Shown here one piece after another: positions 22,530 to 34,650 of a stretch of 64,000 nt of DNA. Origin of the DNA: Tiliqua scincoides. Taxonomy: Eukaryota; Chordata; Lepidosauria; Squamata; Scincidae. The stretch lies in NCBI RefSeq assembly GCF_035046505.1, contig NC_089825.1, forward strand, positions 3,401,563 to 3,465,562, given 5' to 3'. A program made the translations under genes and the position numbers. Within the stretch, counting starts at the first letter, position 1; each line of letters begins with the position of its first letter. The notes beneath the pieces were generated by a model. It saw only the letters and a list, made by a program, of their open reading frames with translations. It was not told where the DNA came from and did no database searches.

Positions 22530-22880
22530 AAAGGATAGCCCTGCTGGAGCAGGCCAAGGGGGATCCATCTAGCTAAGCACTCTGTCTCCAACAGCAGCCA
22601 GCCAGGGGGCCTCTGCAAAGTGGGCCTGAAAGTGAAAGCCACCCTCCAGTTTTGGTCTGCCGTGGCTGTCTTCAGAAGTAGACTGCTTCTGAACATGGAG
22701 GCTCCATGCAGCTAGCTTGGCCGCTCACTGTTAAGGGAGATGTCCTCTTTTGTGCAATTCCATTTTTTAAAAAATGCCATCTGTAGCTGGTGGGCAGGAT
22801 CTTGCTGCATCTTGTGGCAATGGGTTCCCTGAGTTCCCTGAGTTCATGCTTTGTGTGAAGTCCATCCTAGCCCCAAGTAG
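22530..22880 (-). mobile_element. Old CR1 LINE 3' end
   Basis: Diverged minus-strand copy: CCCTGCTGGAGCAGGCCAAG, CATCTAGCTAAGCACTCTG, and later GCATCTTGTGGCAATGGGTTC, in CR1 3' UTR to ORF2 order. Confidence 0.55.
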
Positions 22881-23111
22881 ATGAGATAGCTGCCTGCTTG
22901 AGGGGTGCCTGAGTACATTCCTCCTGCCAGGAAGAAGAGTGTGGACTGTGGGAGCTCTTCAAGGATGCATTTGGCTTGGCGAAAGAGGGGTTGTGTTTGC
23001 CCACTTATGTAACGGGGGAGTCACTTGGGGGTTTTACATCCTGCTGTTAGTGATATCAATCCATCCATCCATCCATTTTTGCCTTTGTACTGTGTGCTGA
23101 ATTCATTTGAG

Positions 23112-23261
23112 GAATATAGGAGGCTATCATGTGCTGAGTCAGACCCTTGGGCCTCTCACTCAGAATGTCAGCACTGGCTGGCAGCAGCCCTTCAGACAAG
23201 GGTCTTGCTCTGCCCTACCTGAAGATGCTGCCAGAGACCGAGCCTGAGGTCTTCTGAATGA
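23112..23261 (+). repeat. Dispersed SINE-like repeat
   Basis: GTGCTGAGTCAGACCCTTGG, GCACTGGCTGGCAGCAGC, CTGCCAGAGACCGAGCCTGA. Same family as 10155-10300. Confidence 0.5.
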
Positions 23262-23267
23262 ATAACA

Positions 23268-23400
23268 GAATCATAGAGTTGGAGGGGCCTCTGAGGTCAT
23301 CTAGTCCAACCCCCTGCCTGTAGCAGCAATTCCTCCTCAGAGCAGCTCCAGCCTCTGCCTGAAGATCTCCAGATGCAAAGCAGCCGTTCTGTTGCTTTCA
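23268..23400 (-). mobile_element. CR1 3' end with classical ATTCTATG-type tail
   Basis: AATCATAGAGTTGGAGGGGC then AGGTCATCTAGTCCAACCCC. On the minus strand this is the classical CR1 3' end known from birds, a different subfamily from the TTCTTATG-tailed copies. Confidence 0.75.
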
Positions 23401-24097
23401 CCTGGACTCTGCTGTTTGGGGCATTGTGAGTTCAGGTTTCGCTGCAAGCTCAGCTGCCATGATCTGTGGAGAGGCAAACTGCTTGAAATTTTTTAGAAAA
23501 TCCAAGGGCCAAATGAGAGGAGACAAATTCAGCTGTGAGGTGGTTTTCCACCTCTTGAAACATTTTCAGAAGTCGCTATGGCAGGACAGTTTGGAGGACA
23601 GAAGCAGTGGAGGGACAGGCAAATGGGGGAAATGCCCCACTCCATGCCCTTGATCCCAATCTGTTCCCTGCTGCTTTTTGCAGCAATGTCAAGACCTGGA
23701 CCGTCTGATCATGGATCTCCCTCTCTTTGAGTCTGGCCCTGAGTCTCCAGAGAAAGAGAGCCAGCCTTGCCCAGCAGCCTGTCTTCTTAGTCTTGGCTGT
23801 GAGGGGACCTAAAATGCTCAGAGGAAGGGTGGCAAACAGATAGACCCTGGCCCACCTGACCACTACCCTCTCCAAGCCCCCACTCCAGTGGGCATTCTGG
23901 TCCTCTTGTGATTGCACACGCAGGGACTCCAGTGGGGCACTCCCCATTCTGTGGGGCACATGCTGCCCCATCCTGCCCCTTCCCACCCTCTAGTTGCCTG
24001 GTCTCATCAGGCCCTGCCCCACCAGCCAGACCTATGCAGAGGACCCCACGAACCCTTTACAGCGTCTGCTCTTCTCTCTCCCCTCCCATACTCTTAG
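23401..24097. other. No recognised feature; probable intron end
   Basis: This lies directly upstream of the last exon at 24098, so it is probably intron. A pyrimidine-rich acceptor tract fills about 24069-24097. Confidence 0.45.
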
Positions 24098-24263
24098 GAC
24101 GAAACGGGAGCTGCGAGTGCAGGTGTCGGACTGTATCCAGCTCAGCTTGAACGGGAGGAAGAGGCTGGTCACCGTGCAGACCGTGGAGTCGAGCGGCACA
24201 GAAGTCTTCCCCAACTTCACCAAGAGCCGGGACGGTTTTGTGCTCCACTGGCCAAGGAGATGA
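24098..24263 (+). CDS. Last coding exon of an unrecognised plus-strand gene
   Basis: I do not recognise this protein. The sequence shows a pyrimidine tract and AG acceptor (CCCATACTCTTAG), then 54 codons beginning TKRELRVQVSDCIQLSLNGR and ending FTKSRDGFVLHWPRR before TGA. The exon starts with the third base of a codon split by the upstream intron. The composition, with alternating hydrophobic and polar residues, suggests a beta-rich C-terminus. An AATAAA lies about 370 bp further on, as expected for a final exon. I looked for a KLHL18 kelch end, because KLHL18 precedes PTPN23 in human, and this is not it. Upstream exons could not be fixed with confidence and may lie to the left or outside the window. 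Confidence 0.6.
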
Positions 24264-24655
24264 GCACAGAGGGAAATCGCCCTGAGAACTGGGGACAGAG
24301 AGGGGCCAGCATGTCTCTTGCATGGGGGAAAATGAAGGAGATGTTGCGGACCGACAGCAAAGTATCCTCAGATTGCTCCCTCTATTCCAGTGGTAAAGCT
24401 GCAAACATTGGCAAGGAGAAGTACACATGTGTGTTGGGCTTTTCTTTCGTCACGCACGCACACGCGCGTGTGTGTGCATGAGTACATACGTGCATGTGTG
24501 TGCATGTGCAGGTAACGGCTGAGTCCCCACAGGTGAGCAGCATGTTCTTGGAAGCGGCCAAGTAGTAGGAAGTTCTGGGGAGCCCTGATTGCAGCAGTTT
24601 TGTCAGGCAGTGAGGACTCTGGTACCCTTGCAATAAACGGGTGTCTTTACAAATG
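24264..24655 (+). other. 3' UTR of the unrecognised gene
   Basis: The sequence between the TGA and just past the poly(A) signal. It includes an alternating purine-pyrimidine stretch of CA/CG/TG repeats at about 24452-24512. Confidence 0.5.
24632..24637 (+). terminator. Poly(A) signal AATAAA
   Basis: Canonical AATAAA followed within 10-25 bp by GGGTGTCTTT, a GT-rich downstream element. Confidence 0.6.
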
Positions 24656-27183
24656 TTCAGGCTCAGGGAGCAGCACAAGCAACCAGAGTCTTAGGCAGTC
24701 CCAGGTAAAAGTTGGCAGTGAATCCAGCTCCTGAGGGCTCCCATCCACCAATCGTGCAGGTCTGGGGTAAACCTTCCCTATGGATCTTGCTCTGGAAAGG
24801 TCCTGAACAGCAAAGAACAAGCAACTCACCTGTTCCACGGCCAGAGCATTTCCTTCTCTGATACCTGTATTTCCAAGGGCACAAGAATTGCCTGTTGGAT
24901 CAAGCTAACAGTGAGGAGGTTGTCCGCAAGGTCCCTGACCCCAAATGTGTGTGTGAAAGAGCTGTCACATTCCCACAGGGTCAGGGAATCCCTTGGCTTC
25001 AGAAGATGAGTCTGGGTTCCTGGATACAGCTTTGAGGACAAGCACGTCAGGGATTGTGGGAGTTCAGCCAGGACCCGCTTGAGCTGAGGCTAGATCTGTT
25101 GGGTGCAGGAGCCGAAGGGCACAGGGATGGGATCAGCAGGGCACATGGGGCACTTTGGACAACATCCTCCCAGTTGCTCTGATTTGTGAGCAGCTCCTGT
25201 GCGGAAGAGCTTTGAAGCGACCTAAGCGTGTGGCTGGTTGCGTCTGGCCTTCCCACGGAACCAACACCCACACAGTTGGGTCAATCAGAGGTTATCCCCA
25301 TTGGCCACACAGCAGCAACTCACAGTTCTGAAACCCCAGAATGGTCAGGGCTGGGTGTATATGGGACACATGGGCTGTGCTCCCAATTTGACCGACAAAG
25401 CAGCCCCTTTGGCTCACTGCGACGCAGCCCCAAAACTGGCCCAACAGCACAAGGACGGCAGGGATCTTGTACTGGACAGTACCCAGCCTAGTTCTGGTTT
25501 GGGGCACGGCTGCCCACAGCCCTGGCTCAGCCTCGACACAGCAGCTTGCTTGACTGAAGCAGCCCTTGCTGAGAAGGGCAGGCATCTCTGATAGCCTTCC
25601 CTGTCAAGCAGCCCAGAAGGAGGTCCTGGTTGAGGACAGGTGGGTGTGCTGGGCTCTGCCTGGTACCTGGCTTCACCTGAGCCACAAATTGGACATCACA
25701 ACCCCCCCAACCACCCAAAGGTACTGCCAACCTGCAAGATGATACTTGGAATGCAAGGAGAAGGTGAATGTGCTTGTGAGGAAGACCACTGGCTCTGACA
25801 GCTGACAGCCCCCAGGAGCACTGCAGACAGCAACCTGCAGCAGGCTCTCGGCACCAGAGGACAGGAACATCCATGCCAGCCAGAGAGGACTGAGATCCTT
25901 TCGACCTACTGGCTGCCAGTAGTATTGGCTATGACGGCAAGCATCAGTTGACAATTTTATCTATTTCAAAACATTTGATCCCACCCTCCACCCCAAAAAG
26001 GGGGAATTCAAGGCTGTGCAAGGGAAGAACAAGGTGGGGGTGGGGAGTGGGTTTCCACTGCTCATGCTGAAAAATCCACTTCACTTACTTCAGTCCTTCC
26101 ATGTGCAGTTCCTTTAACCCTAAAGGGACCCTGTAGGGACCATAGGAAAAGAGCAAGGTGGGGATCAGCTTCTTCCCTGGCTCCTTCCTTGCCATCCCCT
26201 GAAAGAAAGGACAGCATTAGCTGCACTTCCTATTTTGTTCAAAGAATTGTGCAGGAAGAGTGAGCTGTGGTTTTCCCCCCTCTTTCTCTCCCAGATGATG
26301 TCTTCCTGGCACTTCACATATGTGTTAAAAAGCATTTGGGACAACATGGGGGCCCTGGGGGGATGCCAGAGTCACGGCCGGCCCAGTCGTGAGGCAACCT
26401 GGTAGGGCTTGCATCAGTTGCAAATATGGGGGGAGGCCAGGCTGCAACAGGTTTGGGATGCCCTTCATCCCTAGCCTGCTGCTGCCTCCCTCCAGCCCAC
26501 TGTGGACATGAGCCCCATCGATGTGCTTGCGCTTGTTCAGGCCAGCTCTGGGTCGCCCACTTCCTCACCTCCTTTGCTTGCACTGTCCCTGCAAATCAAA
26601 GCCAGAGTCCTGCATGTCCAGGCTTGGGAAAGCCATGCAGGGAGCATGGTCTGGGCCTGCGTTTTGCCGGCGTGAGGTGGTGGTATGAGCAGTTGAAGCA
26701 GTGGCAGGTGGTGTTCCCGGGTGTACTGCCCCTGGACACAAGTCAGGGCTAAACCATTGCATGGGAGTGCAGCACCACAATCCTGCTTCAGTGGGGCTTC
26801 CGTTGACCCCCTCAGCCCAACACCCTCTTCCCTTGATTGGCAACCAGCCAGCAGGCAGACACGGGGAGCGTGTGCTGCGCAGACAATTACATTCCCACCA
26901 GATGCCTTGCCTTGGAGCATACTGTCGTACCTCTTTGTCCCAGGCGGGTGCATCACACCTTCAAAGAATAAGAAGGAACAGGCTCATGACTATGCATGGC
27001 CTTGAGACTGAAGGGAGGCAGGAAGGGGGAGGGGTCAGGACCAGGGTCTTCTCTAGGATTGCTAGAAAACCACACTTAGAAAAGGTGATAATGAAGATCA
27101 CAAAGACTGCAGAAGGCCTGTGGGCCTCTGTGTGCGAGCACCACTTCTGGAACTGCCCACGTTTCACCCTGAGATGGCTTGTG
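24656..27183. other. Intergenic, no recognised gene
   Basis: 25955-26030 resembles an old L2-type 3' tail on the minus strand (TTTATCTATTTCAAAACATT). I see nothing else. Confidence 0.45.
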
Positions 27184-27483
27184 CAGGTTAAGCACCCGAA
27201 TCTGAAATTCCAAATACAGAACATTGAGAGCCAACGTGACTTTTTACTTTTTTGTCTAAAGAAACCTTGTTTCGTGCACAAACTTATGAAAAATACTATA
27301 TAAAATTAACTTCAGGCTTTGTGTATAAGCTGCATATGAAACACCAATGTATTTTGTGTTTAGACTTGAGCCCCATCCCCGAGATCTCTCATTATGTGCA
27401 CGCAAGTATTCTGAAATACGGAAACATCTGATACCCCAAACTCTTCTGTTCTGAAGCATTTCAGATCAGAGCTGCCCAACCTG
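27184..27483 (+). mobile_element. Tigger/MER2-like DNA transposon (Tc1/mariner, pogo group)
   Basis: A 300-bp non-autonomous element. The termini are CAGGTTAAGCACCCGAATCT and GAGCTGCCCAACCTG, imperfect inverted repeats of the Tigger type. The internal GTGTTTAGACTTGAGCCCCA, TCCCCGAGATCTCTCATTAT and the 3' CATTTCAGAT block match what I remember of mammalian MER2/Tigger consensus sequences. No transposase frame is present and no clean TA duplication is visible, so it is old. Confidence 0.65.
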
Positions 27484-30400
27484 CAGCCATTGCAGTGCTT
27501 ACCTTGTGAAACTTGGTGCTTGGCAGTTCAGCGGTGACACAATGATGTGATCGCATCACTCCTGCCCTTCCAAGCGTTCGCATTTGCTCCTCTGAACTGC
27601 CTCCATTTGATGACCTTTGACCCTTTCTGGGCTTCATGTTATTGCTGGTGAGAGTGAAGACACCATCGTGGGCAAGGGTGCAGGTGGCTGGACCCAGAGC
27701 ATGCTGAAGATCGTTGAAGGAGGTCTCAGACAGTGTGGTTTCACCTCCCCCGCCGAAGACTGCACGTCGTGCAGCCTGCACCGGCCGCATCCGCATAGCG
27801 GTGCCACTTTTTCCACCCCAGCCAAATTGACAGCAGTTCTGCACACAAATGTGGTGGGGAGCCAGTTCTCTCAGAATCAAACTTGCAGCGATTCTGCAGC
27901 AACTGCACTCCTGCCTCTGCTTCTTTGCTTGGCCTTCTTGGATCGGCTATCATTCAATCTTTGATCATTTCAAAATGCAGGAGACTATTTTATGGTCCAG
28001 CTAAAAACACTATTGGACGACTGCAAATGAAAGGAGAAAATGTGCAAATCTTGATCGCATTTTCAAGATACGCAAGAGCCCAATTACCATGCAGGCTGCT
28101 CTTTCAGCAGCACCCTTTCTGCTGAGGTGTCACTTCACAGCTCAGGAGCCAAGATGAGGTCTGCAAAGCAACACTTGGGCAGAAGCACTTTAGCTGCTGA
28201 AAGGGTGGCCCGTGTGATAATTGTGCTCTCCCAGTGCCTCAGTAGTGTCTCCTCTCACCCCTCTTGGTCTGCCCCTAACCCCGTGGCATTCCTTGCCTTC
28301 TGAGGCCTCCTTCCATCTCTCCTTCCCAGAGCCTCAGCAAAACTGGTGCTGCTGACAGGGCTGCACTTGGAGAGCCCAATTACTCCAGGGGAGGGGATAA
28401 AGAGCTTCCAAGGGGTGCTGGCTTTATGTTTGACACCCCTGGCCTAGACCAGGCAAGACATGGCATGTACATGTATCATGTCTCCTTCCTGGAACCTGCC
28501 TGCTCTGGAACAGTTAGCATTTATAGTAGAGCAAAGCGTGCCTCTGCGAATATGGTGCGTGCTGCCCACACACCTCTGAGAGGAGCAGCAGGGGCTTGGA
28601 GTCCAGATCATGTGATTGCCAGGCACGATGGACCCTGCAGTTGCCCTTCTTCACAGAGACAGTCTACTGGGCCCAGTTCACCCTAAGACTCATTTACTCT
28701 GCAAGATGCAGGCCGTCAACCTGTACGTGACCTTGATCAGAGAAACATATTCCCACTCCTCACACATGTGCATGCTGGACCCCTGCGGGAGGACTATGCT
28801 CCTGTTTCTATTTGTGGAAACCACCTTTTTGGAGTCCAAAATTATCTCTGCTTTCAGAACTGCAGATGTTTTTTGTTTTTTTTCCCCCCCTTTCCTGCCC
28901 TCCTCCAATTCAAAAGGCTTCCTTGGCACATGGAACGTTTTCAGGGCAAATCTGACTTGGCTGAGGCTGAAAATAACTCTGCAAGTGGAGGTTCTGTCTC
29001 ATTTTTTGAAATATGTCACACAGTAACTCTTGTGGGACTTCAAAAGACAAGTGCATTCGACCAGGAAGAAACCCAAAAGTCTCCTTTAAGAGTCCCCCAC
29101 TTTCTGTCATGTCAGAGTTAGAAGTACTGGCTGGTGGAAGTCAAATGGGATCGGCTCAGTTTGCCTCACTACAGATTGCAAAAAACAGGGGAGCTGGGCA
29201 GTGCTCAAGCGTGCTCTCTCTCTCTCTCTCTCTCTCCCCCCCCCCCACACACAGAGGCCTTGTGGTTTCTGAAAATGTTTAAATACAAAATATATAGAAC
29301 AGCAAACTTCTCTCACAAAAAACTAACACAATGGAAAATCACTATGAATGATTGTACTGAAGCCTGTGAACAGACTCCCTGAGAGGGTCAAGACCACTTT
29401 CCAGCCCAGGGTGGAGGAAGCAGGCATTTCTGTCCAGCGGCGGCTCCCACCTGCTAGCAGCAGAGTCCAGCTCTGCTTGGCTCCCCCCCCCCCCACAGCA
29501 GCTGCTCCATTTGCTCAGAAGGGCCTGGCCCAGTGAAGACACAAGTCCACTGAAGGGGGGGGAGGTGGCCTGGCCCCATGTCTCTGGTTCCCTTAGCAGA
29601 GGAGGGCACAAGGCAAAGCATGTGGGGCAGTTTCTGCATGATGAATTCAAGTGGATCAGGCGGCGACCGGATCCTTGGGAGAGAACGTGTTACCCTTTTG
29701 AGTTGAAGTTCCTTTTCGCTGGAGGGCTGTCTGTGCTGTCCTGGGTCACGTCTGGGGAGCACACAGATCGCTTGCAAAGGTTAGATGCAACTCCTGAGTT
29801 GGTGAAATCTCAGATCAAGCAGGGATGAAACATTGGAGCTGCCTGGTCTGCGTAGCCTCCAGTTTCCTTCCACACGTGAACAAAAGTACTGCCAACAACT
29901 TGCACCCTTGAGACCTCCCTGGCAGCAGAAGCCACAGTCCTGACACTTACCAACAGACCACAAAGAGCAAAGTACTGGCCAGAGACAGAGGAACTCCCAG
30001 AGGTGCACTGAGCCCATCCACAGCTGACTTGCGCAGATGCCAGGAAGGAGGGAGAGGAGCTGGGCTGAGTGCACATGTGCTCACCCCCCCCCCCACACAC
30101 ACACATTTTCATGAGCAAGGTGCACTGTGCCTCGGCCCCCTCCCTCCAAAGTCCTTCAAAGACTGGCCACCAGGTGTGCCAGAAGAGAGCAAGAGTTCTT
30201 CTCTCCTGCTCACTTCTCACAGTCCTGTGAACTTCTGTCCAGGCAAATGCACTAGAGAAGCAGATCCTCTGCAACCAACCCTGTGGTTCTGCATAGATTA
30301 GAGCAACTTATGGCCTGATCCTTATGATAGGAAACGCTGCTGCAAAAGCACCATAAAGCACTTGGCAGCAGTGTGGGGCGATGGTGCACCTTCCCACGTG

Positions 30401-30689
30401 TGCCAGCGGAGCAATGGAGACCTGCTGGAGCAGGTAAGCCTGGGGTGGGGGGTGGGGCAGGGTAGAACAAGATGGGGGGAGGACGTTGAATGGGGTGGGA
30501 AGGGGGAGGGTGGGTAACTCTACATAGGACTACAGCCTTACCTAACAGGTAATGTAAGGACTTTGCAAATTCAAACAGCACTATAAAAATTGCTGTTATC
30601 TGCTTTGCACACAGAACAGGTAGGAGATATAGACAGTGAAACATGCCTGCAGAACTGACGCTGGTCCAAGTAGACAATACTGGGAGAGT
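27484..30689. other. Intergenic; simple repeats only
   Basis: A (CT)n-(C)n-(CA)n composite lies at about 29213-29250. Poly-C runs lie at about 29484-29494 and 30083-30094, the latter followed by (CA)n. I see no gene or dated transposon. Confidence 0.5.
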
Positions 30690-31150
30690 TGAATGTATTG
30701 GAAGATCTGGCAAGGATGTGGTGTCAGCAGCAGCCCTTTAATCTGGTGAACCTGGGGAAGACAGGGTGAAGGCCTGGGCTCTCAGAGGAGGGGTGGTGCA
30801 CAGCTGCAGCCACTAGAGGCAGTGAGGTCTTCAGGGATGTAAGGAGCACCTGATGCAGGGAGAGTTTTGTGGCTTGTAGTTGGAGTGAGAGAGCAGGAGG
30901 GAAAGAAAACTTGCTGGCAAAATAGACTGACTTTTTGGCTAAACTGACCTACTGGCTTGCTCACTCACGACTCTACTTATCGGACTGACTCTCTGGCTAA
31001 CTGACTTTCTGGCACACTAATTCATGGACTGGCAAACAAACTACTAACTGACACTCTGACTGATGGACTGGAGGACAAACCATGAACTGGTGCGCTGACT
31101 AATGGACTAATTCAACAGAGACTGCCCAGTAGTGGAGAGCTGAGGCGGTG
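30690..31150 (-). repeat. Unclassified dispersed repeat, copy 1, with minisatellite core
   Basis: Minus-strand copy of a repeat also found at 55030-55455. Shared blocks, in minus orientation, include CTGCTGACACCACATCC, AGTGGCTGCAGCTGTGCA and CTCTCCCTGCATCAGGTGCT. Next to them, 30925-31110 is a degenerate tandem array built on GACT/CTGGCTAACT-like units. The family is unknown to me. Confidence 0.7.
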
Positions 31151-31696
31151 CTGCTGTACCCAAAAGGACTGCTGCTTGAAGGAGGGACCCTGCAGACTTA
31201 CAAGCAAGCCAGCCACCTACTAGTCTCCTTCCTGTTTGTTCTGGGCTACAGTGGTAGTTTTGCAGTCTGCTAGATCTAGCTGTGGTTAAGCTGGGGGAAC
31301 TAATTGGTTTTGGGTATAAGTTCTTTAAGCAAAGCTCAGAACAGGGATTTGGCAAGACATTGAACCAAGTCTCACTCAGTTCTACATATTCACAGGGGCC
31401 CAGAAGGGCCCACTGCTTGGGCAGAGCAACTATTTGCATGCAGGAGCCCAAGACACAATCTCTCCAGCAACAGAGATATCAGAGAACGGGGATAGAGAAC
31501 ACCCTTCTCTCCAAAGAACCAAGAGGGTGGCTGTCAGCTGAGAAAGGATCTGCTGCACCTTCAGGTTCTCCGAAGGAGTTACCTGCCTCCCTGATGGTCA
31601 TTCTGCATGCCCCCAGCACATCACAGATGAAAACTGGCTGTGCTACAATTTTCTCCCCTTTAAGAATGACAAGGCTAATATTTGTTCACTTTCAGT
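31151..31696. other. No recognised feature
   Basis: Spacer between the unclassified repeat and the possible 3' UTR end of the CDK5 activator gene. Confidence 0.4.
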
Positions 31697-33344
31697 TTTA
31701 TTTTGCATAAAGTGCCATGGTCAGCAATCCCTGACACCCACTCCCGAAGTAGGTGCCCTCCCCCATTGGTTAGAAAGAGGGACATGTTGCTCCCTGCAAT
31801 GATACATGTCAAGAACAATGTAGAAATCAAACATTTAGGCAAGTCTCCAATAGTAAATAACATACAAACGGATTTCAAACACTTTCTGGAGCTAGAAAAA
31901 AGGTTCTTGATTTTAAAAATCTTTTGGATTCTTCATGCAGGCCAGGCCAGGGACAGCAAGTTCCTTTCTTGCAAAGTTTCTTTGTGACATCAGCAGGGTG
32001 TGATTTCATGCAGTCTGGAAATTACTGGCCTTTGTTGCATCAACAGTGTCCGAAGTGTTCCTTCCCCCAGTCCAAAAGGGACAGATTTTCTATTCACATA
32101 TTTTTTCAACTTCCCATAAGTCACATCGGGGAGAAAGTTGCAGGAAAAATTCAGGTAAAGAAATAAATAGACATTCAAAAGAACAAAGTGCCAGGGATTA
32201 AAAAACAGAGTCCTATTCATTCCCACTGGGAAACAGACCAGTTAGACCACACTAACTGTCAAAAATCCAGTGTTTTTGGGAGAGCTGAGTACCCCCAAAG
32301 TATGTGAGGTTTCACTCCCCCCCGAAACCTGTTAGAATTGCAAACCAAACCATTCAAAATGGGACCACATTAATTGAAGGAGAAAGACAAAAATTAAATA
32401 TATCCTCTTGACATGCACAATTTACACATTCCCCACAGGAAATCTATTTACGCAGTTCTGTACACATCAGCATTCCCACTGAGTGGGATATGCTAGCTTA
32501 GCAGCAGTTGGGTGGGACTGCAAAATCTCCCAGAGGGCCAAGAGTCAGCGTCCCTTCCACTGTGTGCGTGTGAGCTGGTCACTTTTTGGGACTTGTCCAA
32601 ATGGCTCTGAACATTCTGAGGACTGAACACACAGTGGCAGCGCTCCTGATTCTCGCATTCAGATGAGTAGAATGCAGCCAGTCCCGCGTCACCACTTATC
32701 TGCCTGGGTGAGAGAGACTGGCTTGCACTCTGGACTCTACGGACTGCTATAAAAAATGAAAACAAAATGAAAAGAAGAATCACAGTTCTTTGCTGGGGAA
32801 CGCAGATTTTTAAAATGTAAAGAGCGGAATTCTGTTATTTCTATACGATATGTAAATTAGGGAAACATACGTAAATTGGCTTCACCTACGTTGAAGCTTC
32901 AAAGACACAAGTCGCTTGCATTTTGTTCAGGCTGTAACTCTCAGGGCAAATGTGGTGCCTTGTACTAGTTGCTGGGCTTGTTTGGTACAGTCATGGAACT
33001 CATACAGCCCTGGCCATGCTGTCCGAGCAGGGTGCTTCTCTCCCCCCCTCCCCACAGGGCTGTCCTGGGAGGTGAGAGTCCCACCTTTGTCCAGGTTGCT
33101 TCCGGGTGTTCCTGTTCTGGCCAGAAGCACCAAGAAGCCACTACCTGGATAGTCTCCAATTGCAGAGCTTTGATCTTTTATAAAAAGAGGTCAGTGGTCT
33201 AATCTATTTTACAGATACTAAAACTTTGATGTATAAAAATATATGTATACAGTATGATATTAATACAGCACATGGGTTCCTCTGTAAAGTGACTTGGTGT
33301 AGTCTATGATGAATGCTTCTATTTTGTCATGCAAATAGACCCTA

Positions 33345-33500
33345 GGAATGCCCAGCAGGCATGGAGAACTTGATGGCAGATCACATGCTTTGCATGTGTA
33401 AGACCCCACCACATTCAGTCCCTGGCATCACCAGTTCAAAGGTGTCCAGTGACACAGGAGGGAAAGGCCATGATGAGCAGCTCCCATCAAACGCAACTGA
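33345..33500 (+). repeat. tRNA-derived SINE
   Basis: CACATGCTTTGCATGTGTAA then CATTCAGTCCCTGGCATCAC, the head family also seen at 14000 and 48145. Confidence 0.55.
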
Positions 33501-33924
33501 CCCCAGGGGGACCTTGGGCTAACTCAATATAAGGCCGCTCCATCACTGGATGGAGGACAAGCTCTGGTTGTGATCTTGGAAACAGTGGCATTCACAGACC
33601 CTGCCTGGCCACACACAGCTAAACAGGGAAGGCTGCCGTTTCCTGGTTGTGAACATGGATAGCTAAGCCACCCCCCCACCCACCCACAAGTACAACAGGG
33701 ATCTTGATACTTCACAGAGCAGAAAGAGTGCGTCCGTAGTCAACACCGCTACCCATTCTTGACTGCTCCAGCCAGTACCAGTGATCCCAGTCAGATGACT
33801 AACATCATTCAGCCCCAGCTAGGATCTAAGTGCTTACCCAGAGCAGCCCAAAGCAGTGCCATCTTGCCCAGCATCCAGCTTCTCACACCACCAAATGCCC
33901 ATGGGGGACCCACATACAGCCCTC

Positions 33925-34133
33925 CCTTACTGTTTGTGTCCCCATGTGGTCCACTGAGGTAGACTTCCTCTGAACAGGGAGGCTTCATGTAGTCACCACA
34001 AGAACATAAGAACAGCCCCACTGGATCAGGCCATAGGCCCATCTAGTCCAGCTTCCTGTATCTCACAGCGGCCCACCAAATGCCCCTGGGAGCACACCAG
34101 ATAACAAGAGACCTCATTCTGGTGCCCTTCCTT
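33925..34133 (-). mobile_element. CR1 3' end (young) beside an older CR1 fragment
   Basis: 33997-34133 is a consensus-like minus-strand CR1 3' UTR (AGAACATAAGAACAGCCCCA to GAGACCTCATTCTGGTGCCC). 33925-33995 to its left looks like a diverged CR1 fragment (GGTCCACTGAGGTAGACTTC). Confidence 0.8.
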
Positions 34134-34569
34134 GACTAATAGCCTGACTCAGTGTGGGGAAAGGAGAGACAGTCAGACAGGCGTGTGACTCCAAATCTTC
34201 AGCTAACACCCTCCTTTCCACACACTTCAGTGTAGTTAATCTCAAATACACACTAAGCAGGCAAATCTGTTTAGATTCAGAGAGGCTCCATCTCCCCTTC
34301 TTGTTTCAAGAGTTGGCAACCCTAAGTGGAAACGCTGAACCCTGCAGTTCAAGGAGTAGGACTAGCCAAACGCTGCAGGCCAGGCTCCTCCCCCTTGCAC
34401 AAGTGCCTTCATACTGCTGGCCAACCAGAAGCGCTGATGTTGCACACCCCTTCCCTCTGTGCTACGACCAAAGACACACAGCTCACCAGTACACTTACCA
34501 AGGGTCCCAGTCTGAGCTAGAAGTGTCCTCTTGTTAATGTTGTTCTGACATGCAGAAACCAGTTAATTA

Positions 34570-34650
34570 GGTTGCAACCTTATGCACATTCGCCTTGAAT
34601 GAGGGCCCACTGAATCCAGGGGGACTTACCTTTGAGTAAATATGGATGGG
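34570..34650 (+). repeat. ~85-bp palindromic repeat, diverged copy
   Basis: GGTTGCAACCTTATGCACAT at the left and GGGGGACTTACCTTTGAGTA at the right follow the layout of the better copies at 40069 and 42149. Confidence 0.5.

Noticed and set aside
24098-24263. KLHL18 last exon, expected from human gene order
   Set aside because: The translated residues do not look like a kelch repeat end. The gene is left unnamed.
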